A stretch of 19,538 nt of DNA. Origin: Flavobacteriaceae bacterium. Its GTDB lineage: Bacteria > Bacteroidota > Bacteroidia > Flavobacteriales > Flavobacteriaceae. This document shows, piece after piece, positions 7,357 through 14,470 of the stretch. The stretch covers positions 1 to 19,538 of the forward strand of contig JABDLH010000126.1 in NCBI GenBank assembly GCA_013003145.1. The letters run 5' to 3'. Both the position numbers and the translations under genes were made by a program. Numbering within the stretch: position 1 is the stretch's first letter; the number at the start of each line of letters is the position of its first letter. The notes beneath the pieces are model-generated. The model saw nothing but the letters and a program-made list of their open reading frames with translations. It had not been told where the DNA came from and searched no databases.

Positions 7357-7386
7357 GTATCTTATTGTAAAGGAAATAGGAAGGCC

Positions 7387-7842
7387 ATGAAACGAATATT
7401 TTTTGTACTGGGATTAATAATGATTAGCATAATGACGCTGGGAAGTTGTGGAGGAACTAAGGATACCGTATCCATTACCGAAGCGGAAAAAGAAGCTTTT
7501 CAACAGAAAGAAGGAGACACCCTTAAGATTGCTGACGAAGATACGGAGTATGAAATCATTATTATAGAACCCGGCTTCCAAACCTGGCTGCAAAGTATCG
7601 CAAGGCCCGAAGGATATTACAGCCAGACCTTCCTGGAGAACAGGAACAGGATCTACGTGACCAACTGGAACAACCGCGCATTGAATCCCCTGCAGTTTGA
7701 TACAAATCTCTACCAGATGCAGATTAACTACGAACCTAATATAGATTATGGTTACGAGGTGAATTACAAACTCTACAATTACTTTATCTACTTCCAAAGA
7801 AAGTACAACCAGAGACTTGGACCTTTTTTACCAAGGATTTAA
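7387..7842 (+). CDS. DUF6146-like lipoprotein
   Basis: A 151-residue envelope lipoprotein. Residues 1-20 form a signal peptide ending in the lipobox LGSC, with C21 as the lipidated cysteine; the following GGT contains no sorting Asp. The mature part is acidic, then contains EYEIIIIEPGFQTWL (about 53-67) and an aromatic C-terminal half rich in Tyr, Asn and Gln (NYKLYNYFIYFQRKYNQRLG), matching what I remember of the flavobacterial family DUF6146. Function is unknown and no catalytic motif is seen. It starts 31 bases after a terminator, so it should have its own promoter, but the nearest candidate (TATCTTAT, 7358-7365) matches poorly. The DUF6787-like gene follows after 32 bases. Confidence 0.78.
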   Translation: MKRIFFVLGLIMISIMTLGSCGGTKDTVSITEAEKEAFQQKEGDTLKIADEDTEYEIIIIEPGFQTWLQSIARPEGYYSQTFLENRNRIYVTNWNNRALNPLQFDTNLYQMQINYEPNIDYGYEVNYKLYNYFIYFQRKYNQRLGPFLPRI

Positions 7843-7846
7843 CCCT

Positions 7847-7854
7847 TATATTTG
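7847..7854 (+). promoter_or_regulatory. Promoter -7 element for the DUF6787-like gene
   Basis: TATATTTG matches TAnnTTTG perfectly and is followed by the common C. It begins four bases after the stop codon of the DUF6146-like gene and 28 bases before the ATG at 7875. A TTG at 7817-7819 is too far away for an ideal -33 box. Confidence 0.5.
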
Positions 7855-7874
7855 CGGCATACTATTAAAAAAAT

Positions 7875-8192
7875 ATGCAGGAACTTAAAAAACGTTGGGG
7901 GATCAATTCGAACTTTCAACTGGTACTGGTTTTTATCGTATTTGCAATCACCGGATCTTCATCCGTTTACATCGCCAAACCCTTCTTAGCTTTTATCGGT
8001 TTGGAGCGAGCCAATTTTTCAGACAGCTGGTGGAGCTCAACCTTCTACTGGACCCTTAGGCTATTACTGATATTCCCATTTTACCAGGTACTGCTTGTAG
8101 TATATGGGTGGCTGTTCGGGCAATTCCGGTTTTTCTGGAATTTTGAGAAAAAAATGCTCCACCGGATGGGACTCGGATTTATTCTCAAATAA
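7875..8192 (+). CDS. DUF6787-like small membrane protein
   Basis: A 105-residue inner-membrane protein. It starts MQELKKRWGI, a short amphipathic lead with positive charge, followed by two hydrophobic segments (about 14-38 and 55-82) separated by a Ser/Trp-rich loop (SDSWWSS, 49-55), and ends in a basic, aromatic tail (FRFFWNFEKKMLHRMG). The overall form and the RWG / FFWNFEKKM signatures fit the flavobacterial family DUF6787 as I remember it. Function is unknown. It sits in line between the DUF6146-like lipoprotein and the small His/Cys protein, but it has its own good -7 box, so it may start a transcript that runs on to the TonB receptor. Confidence 0.76.
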   Translation: MQELKKRWGINSNFQLVLVFIVFAITGSSSVYIAKPFLAFIGLERANFSDSWWSSTFYWTLRLLLIFPFYQVLLVVYGWLFGQFRFFWNFEKKMLHRMGLGFILK

Positions 8193-8241
8193 TCGGCAAC
8201 TCTTAGTGTTAGCTAACAAAACATACCCGCTTAAAGATGCA

Positions 8242-8553
8242 ATGATCAGGATAACTGCCTGTTTGCTATTGGGCTTTTTGTTGCTCCCCTCCTACCTTAA
8301 ACTGGAACACTCCATTTCCGATCACCAGGAAGTACATTGCAAGGATGGAATATCCCTGCATTTCCATGAAGCCGAATGGGATTGCGAGCTACAGAAATTT
8401 AAGTTTTCTGTATTTGTCTATAGTGTTCCCAATGCCATAGTGACCCTTTCAGAATTCATTAAAGGGCAATTATTTTTGCCTGCCTACCTATATACCCCTA
8501 ATTCCTTAAACCAATACTTTTCTTTAAGAGCACCCCCTATATTTCATAATTAA
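8242..8553 (+). CDS. Small exported His/Cys protein, likely partner of the downstream receptor
   Basis: A 103-residue protein with a hydrophobic N-terminus (5-18, probably a signal peptide or anchor). A possible metal site follows: H23, H28, H32, C33, then H40-x-H42-x5-C48. The rest is hydrophobic and aromatic and ends in an LRAPP motif (95-99). Short proteins with a CxxxxxHxH...C centre and a terminal LRGPP-like motif occur just upstream of TonB receptors in other Flavobacteriia as I remember them; their function is not established. The frame is open further upstream, overlapping the previous gene, but the ATG at 8242 gives the family-like start. The receptor gene begins 42 bases later. Metal binding is inference from residue pattern only; the reading frame itself is well supported. 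Confidence 0.72.
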   Translation: MIRITACLLLGFLLLPSYLKLEHSISDHQEVHCKDGISLHFHEAEWDCELQKFKFSVFVYSVPNAIVTLSEFIKGQLFLPAYLYTPNSLNQYFSLRAPPIFHN

Positions 8554-8595
8554 CAAGTCATTTTCAGAGGATTAATCCATCAAAACTTATTAGTT

Positions 8596-10848
8596 ATGAG
8601 ATTTTATATATGTATAGCTTTCCTGCTATGGGGCTCAATTACTGTAGCACAATACCAAATTAACGGCAAAGTGACTGCCAAGAACGACGGAACCACATTG
8701 GAACAGGTTTCTGTTTATTTCCCGCAATTAGAAAAAGGGACCGTTACTGATGAAAATGGTGAATTTACCATCGAAAATCTACCGGCCGGTTCCTATAAAC
8801 TGATCGCTTCTTACATAGGGTTTAAAACGTATTCTGCCACGGTAGACCTCCCGGGCAACCAGGAGGTAATGGAGATAGCACTACAACCTTCGGCCATAGA
8901 GATGGAAGAAGTTATCGTGTCTACCCCCTTTCATAAACTCCAGCGCGAAAATGTAATGAAGGTTGAACAGGCAGGGCTGGCCGAATTGCGAACCAAGGGC
9001 AGTATGAACCTTTCTGACGGGATTTCCAATATCCCGGGCGTGGAAAGTGTCTCAACCGGGATTGGTATCGGGAAACCTGTAATCCGAGGATTGAGCGCTA
9101 ACCGGGTACTGGTCTACACCCAGGGAATCAGGTTAGAGAACCAACAATTTGGAGATGAACATGGGCTGGGCGTCGATGATGCCGGTATAGAAAGTGTAGA
9201 GGTCATTAAAGGACCTGCCTCCCTGCTATATGGATCGGATGCTCTTGGTGGAGTTCTGTACCTGAACCCGGAAAAATTCGCAGATGCGGGAAAAATGGAG
9301 ACCGATGCCAGTACCACTTATTTCGGGAATACGGCTGGCTATTCAGCCAATATCGGAACAAAAATTTCCGGAGAAGCCTGGAAGTACCTGCTGCGTGCTT
9401 CGCTGAACAATCACAAGGATTACGAGACCGGTGACGGTCTTTACGTGACCAACAGCAGGTACCGCACTTACGACCTGAAAACGGGGATCGGCTTTCAACA
9501 AAAGGGATTTATATCTTCACTCCGGTACAATTACAACCTTGCAGAACTGGGGATTCCTTCCGATATAGACTCAACAAGAGGAAATCGTGACCCGCTGCTA
9601 CCCAACCAGGAAATAGGTCAGCATATCTTGAGTTCTGTATCAGAGGCTTTCTTTAATAACTCCAGTTTAAAAATGACCCTCGGCTATATTTTCAATGACC
9701 GGAAGGAGTTTGAGGATCATGAACATGAAGAAGAGGAAATACCCGGCATGGAAGAGGAAGAAGAAGGAGCGGCATTGCACATGAAGTTGAGCACCTTTAA
9801 TTACAATTTGCAATACCAGCTTCCCAGGACATCCTCCCTGGAAACTATTATCGGGCTACAGGGAATGAGCCAGACCAACCGGAACTTCGGGGAAGAGATC
9901 CTGATCCCTGATGCCACAACCAATGATATCGGCGTCCTGGCAACATCGCACTGGCACCTAAAGAACAACGATCTCCAGTTTGGCCTGCGTTATGACCACA
10001 GATCCTTAAAAAGTGAGCGATCCGGAGAACCAGGGCAGGAAGAATTCATCGATGCTGTCAACAGGCAGTTTAACAGCTTTAACGCGGCTCTTGGATGGAG
10101 GACCGACATTACTGGATCCATGATCGGAAGGATTAACCTGGCCAGTGGGTTCCGGGCGCCTAATTTGGCAGAATTAACCTCTAACGGGACTCATGAAGGG
10201 ACAAACCGATATGAAATAGGTGATGCCAACCTGGCCAATGAAAAGAACATACAGGCAGACCTGGCACTGGAATATAAAAACGAACATTTTGAATGGTATG
10301 CAAACGGGTTCTATAACCAGGTTTCTGATTATATATTTCTTAGACCCACCGGGGAGCTTCGCGAAGGTGATGCCGTATTTAATTACGAACAGGAGGATGC
10401 TTCACTCTATGGAGGAGAAATAGGGTTACATATTCACCCACACCCCTTGGACTGGCTTCACCTGGAGAGCAGTTTTGAATCGGTGATCGGGGAACTGGAT
10501 AACGGCAATCCATTGCCATTGATCCCGGCCAATAGTTTTACCAATACCCTGAGAGTTGAATTTGAGAAAGGAATTCTTCGTTCCCGGGATAACTATGCCT
10601 TTGTTACCCTTAATTCTGTACTGCGACAAGATCGTGTAAGCTCTTTTGAGACAGAGACTCCTGCGTACTCTTTATTGAGCCTGGGCGCCGGAAGTACATT
10701 TACTTTGGGGAAAGAACTGCTGCAGGTCAGGATTAGTGCCAACAATTTACTGAACGAAAATTATATCGCTCACCTGTCTCGTTTAAAACCTGACGGTTGG
10801 GCTAATATGGGGAGGAACATAAGCCTGGGAGCTACCCTAACCCTCTAG
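8596..10848 (+). CDS. TonB-dependent receptor with CarboxypepD_reg domain, probable metal or metallophore uptake
   Basis: A complete 750-residue outer-membrane receptor. Order: signal peptide (1-18, cleavage near VAQ), CarboxypepD_reg-like sandwich (about 22-98), plug (about 115-225; KPVIRGLSANRVLVY, then GDEHGLGVDDAGIESVEVIKG and LLYGSDALGG), then a 22-strand-type barrel with the RAPNLAEL motif around 525 and a NNLLNENY segment near the C-terminus. The end (GATLTL) is a barrel strand without terminal Phe. A His/Glu-rich loop occurs at about 372-395 (DHEHEEEE, then a five-Glu run). Such loops and the GDEHG plug resemble zinc receptors of the ZnuD kind, so zinc or another divalent metal is my best guess for the substrate. 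It follows the small His/Cys protein. Its stop overlaps the stop of the convergent hydroxylase gene. Confidence 0.93.
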   Translation: MRFYICIAFLLWGSITVAQYQINGKVTAKNDGTTLEQVSVYFPQLEKGTVTDENGEFTIENLPAGSYKLIASYIGFKTYSATVDLPGNQEVMEIALQPSAIEMEEVIVSTPFHKLQRENVMKVEQAGLAELRTKGSMNLSDGISNIPGVESVSTGIGIGKPVIRGLSANRVLVYTQGIRLENQQFGDEHGLGVDDAGIESVEVIKGPASLLYGSDALGGVLYLNPEKFADAGKMETDASTTYFGNTAGYSANIGTKISGEAWKYLLRASLNNHKDYETGDGLYVTNSRYRTYDLKTGIGFQQKGFISSLRYNYNLAELGIPSDIDSTRGNRDPLLPNQEIGQHILSSVSEAFFNNSSLKMTLGYIFNDRKEFEDHEHEEEEIPGMEEEEEGAALHMKLSTFNYNLQYQLPRTSSLETIIGLQGMSQTNRNFGEEILIPDATTNDIGVLATSHWHLKNNDLQFGLRYDHRSLKSERSGEPGQEEFIDAVNRQFNSFNAALGWRTDITGSMIGRINLASGFRAPNLAELTSNGTHEGTNRYEIGDANLANEKNIQADLALEYKNEHFEWYANGFYNQVSDYIFLRPTGELREGDAVFNYEQEDASLYGGEIGLHIHPHPLDWLHLESSFESVIGELDNGNPLPLIPANSFTNTLRVEFEKGILRSRDNYAFVTLNSVLRQDRVSSFETETPAYSLLSLGAGSTFTLGKELLQVRISANNLLNENYIAHLSRLKPDGWANMGRNISLGATLTL

Positions 10849-11729
10849 TCCTTAGACTTACCAGACTTACGGAAACCGTAAAAGAACTGGCCAAAGAAAC
10901 TTTTGGGAACTTCTTCATCTCCCTGGAAACCCAGGGGGATGTTCCCACTATTTTCAGGAATATAGGTAGTGCCGAACAGGTAATCCCATAGACTCAGGCT
11001 AATCCCGTAATTTACTCCTGCCTTGCCTTTTGGCAACTCGTATGCGTGGTGGTACAAGTGCATTACAGGGTTATTTATAATATAGCGCAACGGGCCGTAA
11101 GACAACTTAATGTTAGAATGGTTTAAATGCCCGATCGCGATAGCTGCAAAATGAACCACGTAAGCCTGTTCCGGCTCAAAGCCACCCAGCAGCATTATAC
11201 CTAGAGTTTTCAGAGGTTTATATAAAACGTTTTCCATCCAGTGAAAGCGGAAATGTGCGGCAAAGCCCATTTCTTTAACACTGTGGTGGATCTGGTGGAA
11301 CCGCCATAAAAAATGGTAGCGATGCAGCATGATATGGGTGATCCATTGAAAAAAATCGAGTATCACGAAAAATATCAGCAATTGAGCCCACACCGGGAGC
11401 TCCCCGAGAGGTATTAGGGCAATACTCTGCAGGGAAATACCAAGATCTGCCGCTCCAACTTCGATCATACTGTAGATCCCGCCTATCGCAATCGCAAAAA
11501 CGAAGAAATTAAAGAACATGTAAAAGGCATCCAACCAAAAATCTTTTCGGAATATAGGCTGGTTTTTTCTCCAGGGAAACAGGATCTCCCCTCCCCATAC
11601 CAATAAGGAAATAAGGATCAGGCCCCAGAAGTAATTCATATACCAGGGTACCTGGAAAAGTATGGACTTCCAGGTCCAGTTGAGGTTGCCGAGAAAGGCA
11701 TCGTAAAAAGCTTGAAAATATTCTAACAT
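10845..11729 (-). CDS. Membrane di-iron hydroxylase, sterol desaturase / fatty acid hydroxylase family
   Basis: An integral membrane oxygenase of 294 residues that would hydroxylate or desaturate a lipid using a His-coordinated di-iron centre, O2 and an electron donor. The three His clusters are visible: H132-x3-H136, H145-x2-H148-H149 and H224-x2-H227-H228, with extra histidines at H201 and H204. Hydrophobic segments lie at about 34-50, 66-90 and 113-130. The start is taken as the ATG at 11727-11729 (MLEYFQAFYD); the frame remains open upstream but would overlap the small membrane protein gene. That gene ends 23 bases upstream on the same strand, so both are likely cotranscribed. The lipid substrate (fatty acid, sterol-like, carotenoid or sphingoid) cannot be told from the sequence. 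Confidence 0.88.
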   Translation of the reverse strand: MLEYFQAFYDAFLGNLNWTWKSILFQVPWYMNYFWGLILISLLVWGGEILFPWRKNQPIFRKDFWLDAFYMFFNFFVFAIAIGGIYSMIEVGAADLGISLQSIALIPLGELPVWAQLLIFFVILDFFQWITHIMLHRYHFLWRFHQIHHSVKEMGFAAHFRFHWMENVLYKPLKTLGIMLLGGFEPEQAYVVHFAAIAIGHLNHSNIKLSYGPLRYIINNPVMHLYHHAYELPKGKAGVNYGISLSLWDYLFGTTYIPENSGNIPLGFQGDEEVPKSFFGQFFYGFRKSGKSKD

Positions 11730-11752
11730 CGGGACTTGATCTGTTTCTGTAA

Positions 11753-12034
11753 TTAGACCGCTTCTACTGTTTTCTGTTTCCGGATAACATAGGTATAGAT
11801 CCACATCAGGGTGAAGGTTGGAATGATATCCATACCGGGTAAAATCTCTTCTATAAAAGTGACCACCCCGGCGGTCTTACCTGCCTGGCCTTTGTACATC
11901 CGGGTCATAAACCAGGCCGCTACCGGAGCCCAGATGATATCGAGGAACATTCCTATCCCCGGTATAAAAAAACTGGCCATCCCGATCAGGTCTAACACTA
12001 TCCCGGTGTACAGGTGTTTCTTTTTTTGATTCAT
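11753..12034 (-). CDS. Small conserved membrane protein, unknown function
   Basis: A 93-residue protein with about three hydrophobic segments (roughly 10-30, 31-45 and 66-84), a basic N-terminus (MNQKKKHLYTG) and the segments PGIGMFLDIIWAPVAAW and FIEEILPGMDIIPTFTLMW, which recur in small uncharacterised flavobacterial proteins I remember. In-frame ATGs also occur at 12040 and 12046, but a -7 box at 12057-12064 would leave those nearly leaderless, so the ATG at 12034 is preferred. It is followed after 23 bases by the lipid hydroxylase gene and probably shares its transcript, which hints at a membrane role. Nothing in it suggests catalysis. Confidence 0.75.
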   Translation of the reverse strand: MNQKKKHLYTGIVLDLIGMASFFIPGIGMFLDIIWAPVAAWFMTRMYKGQAGKTAGVVTFIEEILPGMDIIPTFTLMWIYTYVIRKQKTVEAV

Positions 12035-12056
12035 AGGCATGCGCATTGCTTTCTTA

Positions 12057-12064
12057 CAAATTTA
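12057..12064 (-). promoter_or_regulatory. Promoter -7 element for the membrane protein/hydroxylase unit
   Basis: On the minus strand this reads TAAATTTG, a perfect TAnnTTTG. It lies between the folE stop codon and the start codon at 12034. A possible TTTG at 12078-12081 is only 13 bases away, so the -33 box is unclear. Confidence 0.5.
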
Positions 12065-12085
12065 GCAATAAAGATGCCAAAGAGA

Positions 12086-12709
12086 CTATGACAGGTCGGA
12101 GCTGATAAGTTTAAGAAATTCGTTCCTGGTTTCAATTTTCTGGAATTGTCCCCGGAACCCGGAAGTTGTGGTGACCGAATTCTGTTTCTGTACCCCGCGC
12201 ATCATCATACACATATGGGAGGCCTCAATAACTACGGCCACTCCTTTAGGCTTTAGGGTATTATTGATACATTCCAAAATATCATGGGTAAGTCTTTCCT
12301 GTACCTGGAGTCGCCTTGCGAAAACATCGACTATCCTCGGAACCTTGCTGAGCCCGACAATATGTCCGTTAGGAATATAAGCCACATGTGCTTTACCGAA
12401 GAAAGGAAGCATATGGTGCTCACACAAGGAATACACTTCAATATCCTTAATGATTACCATATCGTCATAATCTTCGGCGAACATTGCTCCCCTCAGGATC
12501 TCTTCAGCATTCTGCTTATAGCCCTGGGTCAGGAACATCATGGCTTTAGCTGCACGCTCCGGAGTCTTGATCAGCCCCTCCCGGTCTACATCTTCGCCCA
12601 GGTCGGTAATGATCTGCTCAAAATGACTTCTGACCTCGTTGGTCAGTTCTATATTGTACTCTTCTAATTGCCTGTATGGTCCCATGGTCAAAGTATCAGT
12701 TTCCGTCAT
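12086..12709 (-). CDS. folE: GTP cyclohydrolase I (type IA)
   Basis: A cytoplasmic homodecameric zinc enzyme that converts GTP to 7,8-dihydroneopterin triphosphate, the first step toward tetrahydrofolate and other pterins. The zinc ligands are visible: C96 and H99 in the [10 protein letters not shown] block, and C167 in SHMCMMMRG. Other family signatures are [13 protein letters not shown] (44-56), [25 protein letters not shown] (117-141 region) and the C-terminal GxFR segment. The 207-residue length is normal. The ATG at 12707-12709 follows a good promoter by about 28 bases. The downstream membrane protein gene has its own -7 box, so folE may be transcribed alone. Confidence 0.97.
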   Translation of the reverse strand: MTETDTLTMGPYRQLEEYNIELTNEVRSHFEQIITDLGEDVDREGLIKTPERAAKAMMFLTQGYKQNAEEILRGAMFAEDYDDMVIIKDIEVYSLCEHHMLPFFGKAHVAYIPNGHIVGLSKVPRIVDVFARRLQVQERLTHDILECINNTLKPKGVAVVIEASHMCMMMRGVQKQNSVTTTSGFRGQFQKIETRNEFLKLISSDLS

Positions 12710-12736
12710 GTTTATACTTTTTCAAATTTTCTTAAA

Positions 12737-12765
12737 CAAATGTACAAACTACAACTGATGTACAA
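12737..12765 (-). promoter_or_regulatory. folE promoter
   Basis: On the minus strand: TTG (12763-12765), 18 bases, TACATTTG (12737-12744), which fits TAnnTTTG exactly. The start site would lie near 12732, giving a short leader of about 20-25 bases. Two TGTACAA copies (12741-12747 and 12759-12765) cover both boxes and may be a repressor site. Confidence 0.6.
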
Positions 12766-12847
12766 TTTTATTTAACGTTTCCTTGAGGAGCAACATGACT
12801 TCGGGCAAAATTACAGTTTTTTAATAGAAAGCCCTCCCCCAATAACA

Positions 12848-12878
12848 TTTTGTAGTATTAGGGGTAATCATTACTTTC
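12848..12878 (+). promoter_or_regulatory. Possible lolD promoter
   Basis: TTTTG (12848-12852), 18 bases, then TTACTTTC (12871-12878), which differs from TAnnTTTG at two positions. The -7 candidate lies within the loop of a perfect 7-bp inverted repeat, TTAGGGG (12858-12864) and CCCCTAA (12882-12888), just before the start codon. Confidence 0.3.
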
Positions 12879-12897
12879 ATCCCCCTAAAAGACACGC

Positions 12898-13560
12898 ATG
12901 ATCAAGGCTTCCAATATTGAGAAATTCTATGGAGAACTCCAGGTCTTAAAAGGGGTTAACCTGCATATAAGGAAGAAAGAAGTAGTATCTGTAGTAGGAG
13001 CTTCCGGAGCCGGGAAGACAACTTTGCTCCAGATCCTTGGCACTCTCGATACACAGAGTAACAGGAAAGACGGGCAATTGATGATCAACGGGGTGGATAT
13101 CACCTCGTTGAGTGAAAAGGAACTCGCGCGATTCAGGAATGAGAACATCGGTTTTATATTTCAGTTTCACCAGCTATTACCAGAATTTACAGCGCTTGAG
13201 AATATCCTGATCCCCGCCCTGATCAAAAAAACACCTAAAGCAGTTGCCGAAAAAAGAGCATTGGAGCTCTTGGAATTCCTCGGTTTAAACCACCGGGTTC
13301 ACCACAAACCGTCCGAACTTTCCGGGGGAGAACAACAGCGGGTTGCTGTAGCCAGGGCCCTGATCAATAATCCTGCTGTGATTCTTGCCGACGAACCCAG
13401 CGGAAACCTGGACTCAGAAAGTGCCGATAAGTTACACCAGCTTTTTTTCAGATTGCGCGACGAATTTGGCCAGACCTTTATCATTGTTACGCATAACGAG
13501 GAATTAGCAGCAATGGCCGACAGGACGCTCACTATGGTGGACGGCCAGATCACGGACTGA
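12898..13560 (+). CDS. lolD: ABC transporter ATPase, LolD/MacB type
   Basis: The ATP-binding subunit of an ABC system of the LolD/MacB/FtsE group. In LolCDE it powers release of lipoproteins from the inner membrane for transport to the outer membrane. Visible: Walker [10 protein letters not shown] (34-42), Q-loop Q89, signature LSGGEQQR (141-148), Walker B VILADEP (161-167), and H-loop H199 (VTHNEEL). The 220-residue length equals LolD, and the insert after Walker A ([11 protein letters not shown]) is like the LolD group. No LolC/LolE permease gene is nearby. The assignment to lolD is by similarity only; a MacB-like efflux partner remains possible. A promoter with an unusual inverted repeat lies just upstream. 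Confidence 0.85.
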   Translation: MIKASNIEKFYGELQVLKGVNLHIRKKEVVSVVGASGAGKTTLLQILGTLDTQSNRKDGQLMINGVDITSLSEKELARFRNENIGFIFQFHQLLPEFTALENILIPALIKKTPKAVAEKRALELLEFLGLNHRVHHKPSELSGGEQQRVAVARALINNPAVILADEPSGNLDSESADKLHQLFFRLRDEFGQTFIIVTHNEELAAMADRTLTMVDGQITD

Positions 13561-13586
13561 ATCCTTTAAATTCTCCCCCTATCCCC

Positions 13587-13594
13587 TATCTTTG
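13587..13594 (+). promoter_or_regulatory. Promoter -7 element for the TIGR02757 gene
   Basis: TATCTTTG matches TAnnTTTG exactly and lies only nine bases before the ATG at 13603. TTTA at 13565-13568, 18 bases upstream, is a fair -33 box. The start site would then fall about three to five bases before the start codon. Confidence 0.6.
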
Positions 13595-13602
13595 CGTTCC
13601 CT

Positions 13603-14376
13603 ATGAAAAAAAAGGAACTAAAAGATTTCATGGATAACAAGGTGGAACAATACAACCACCCCAAATTCCTGGAAGAAGATCCCATACAGATTCCACATAC
13701 CTATTCTTCTAAAGAGGATATAGAGATCAGCGCATTTTTAACGGCGACTATAGCCTGGGGCAATCGCAAGAGTATTATTAAAAATGCCAGCAGGATGATG
13801 GAGTTGATGGACAATGCACCATCAGAATTTATCCGGATGCACCAGGAATCTGACCTGCAGCAATTACAGCCTTTTGTTCATCGCACCTTTAACGCAAACG
13901 ATTTTCAAACCTTTGTCCGTGGCTTGAAACACATCTACCAGAACTACGATGGCCTGGAGGGAATATTCCGGGACCATACCGTAGATGACACCCTGCAGCC
14001 CGCTATCAGTGTCCTGAAGAAGAAATTCTTTGAAATACCCCATCAAGCCAGAACTACCAAGCACATATCGGATCCACTCAAGGGATCATCTGCCAAACGA
14101 CTGAATATGTTTTTGCGATGGATGGTCAGACAGGACCAGTGTGGAGTAGATTTTGGAATCTGGCATAGCGTAAAGGCTTCGTCTCTTTCCTGCCCTCTGG
14201 ATGTACATACCGGGAACGTAGCACGGCACTTAGGGCTAATTAAGAGAAAACAAAACGACGCCAAAGCCCTTGCAGAACTCGATGCGCAGCTGCGGAAATG
14301 GGATCCGGCAGATCCTGTAAAATATGATTTTGCATTGTTCGGGCTGGGAGTTTTTGAAGGTTGGGGCGCTCCATGA
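13603..14376 (+). CDS. TIGR02757 family (DUF2400) protein
   Basis: A 257-residue protein of the TIGR02757/DUF2400 family, widespread in Bacteroidota and a few other phyla but of unknown function; its fold has been considered similar to HhH-GPD DNA glycosylases. Visible signatures: FLTATIAWGNRKSI (45-58), SDPLKGSSAKRLNMFLRWMVR (about 156-176), and PLDVHTGNVARHLGL (198-212), where the invariant-looking D200 and H202 could be active-site or metal residues. Length is normal. It follows lolD after 42 bases, but a perfect -7 box immediately before the ATG suggests its own, almost leaderless transcript. No signal peptide is present, so it should be cytoplasmic. Confidence 0.88.
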   Translation: MKKKELKDFMDNKVEQYNHPKFLEEDPIQIPHTYSSKEDIEISAFLTATIAWGNRKSIIKNASRMMELMDNAPSEFIRMHQESDLQQLQPFVHRTFNANDFQTFVRGLKHIYQNYDGLEGIFRDHTVDDTLQPAISVLKKKFFEIPHQARTTKHISDPLKGSSAKRLNMFLRWMVRQDQCGVDFGIWHSVKASSLSCPLDVHTGNVARHLGLIKRKQNDAKALAELDAQLRKWDPADPVKYDFALFGLGVFEGWGAP

Positions 14377-14440
14377 CCCATTCCATTTTTAATTATTTCC
14401 TTACTGCGGTACAGGAGTCGGTTAAAACGGATTAATTCAT

Positions 14441-14448
14441 TATTTTAG
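14441..14448 (+). promoter_or_regulatory. Possible -7 element for the S10 peptidase gene
   Basis: TATTTTAG matches TAnnTTTG except at one position, the same variant as seen before the ureohydrolase gene. It lies 22 bases before the ATG at 14471. No clear -33 box is present. Confidence 0.35.
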
Positions 14449-14470
14449 GCGGACTAATCCAAAACAAACC

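Noticed and set aside
7358..7365. TATCTTAT as a promoter for the DUF6146-like gene
   Set aside because: Two mismatches to TAnnTTTG and no -33 box at a fitting distance; not listed as a feature.
7414..7797. 127-codon minus-strand open frame inside the DUF6146-like gene
   Set aside because: It is antisense to a gene with a clear lipoprotein signal peptide; the reverse translation has no domain or signal.
8208..8217. Ten-base palindrome GTTAGCTAAC ahead of the small His/Cys gene
   Set aside because: It could be an operator, but a single short palindrome in AT-rich DNA is expected by chance and nothing else supports it.
8104..8241. Upstream extension of the small His/Cys protein overlapping the DUF6787-like gene
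   Set aside because: The extension (reading MGGCSGNSG...) is just the DUF6787-like tail in another frame; the ATG at 8242 gives a proper hydrophobic N-terminus.
12284..12667. 127-codon plus-strand open frame inside folE
   Set aside because: It is antisense to a complete folE with all zinc ligands, and no motif supports it.
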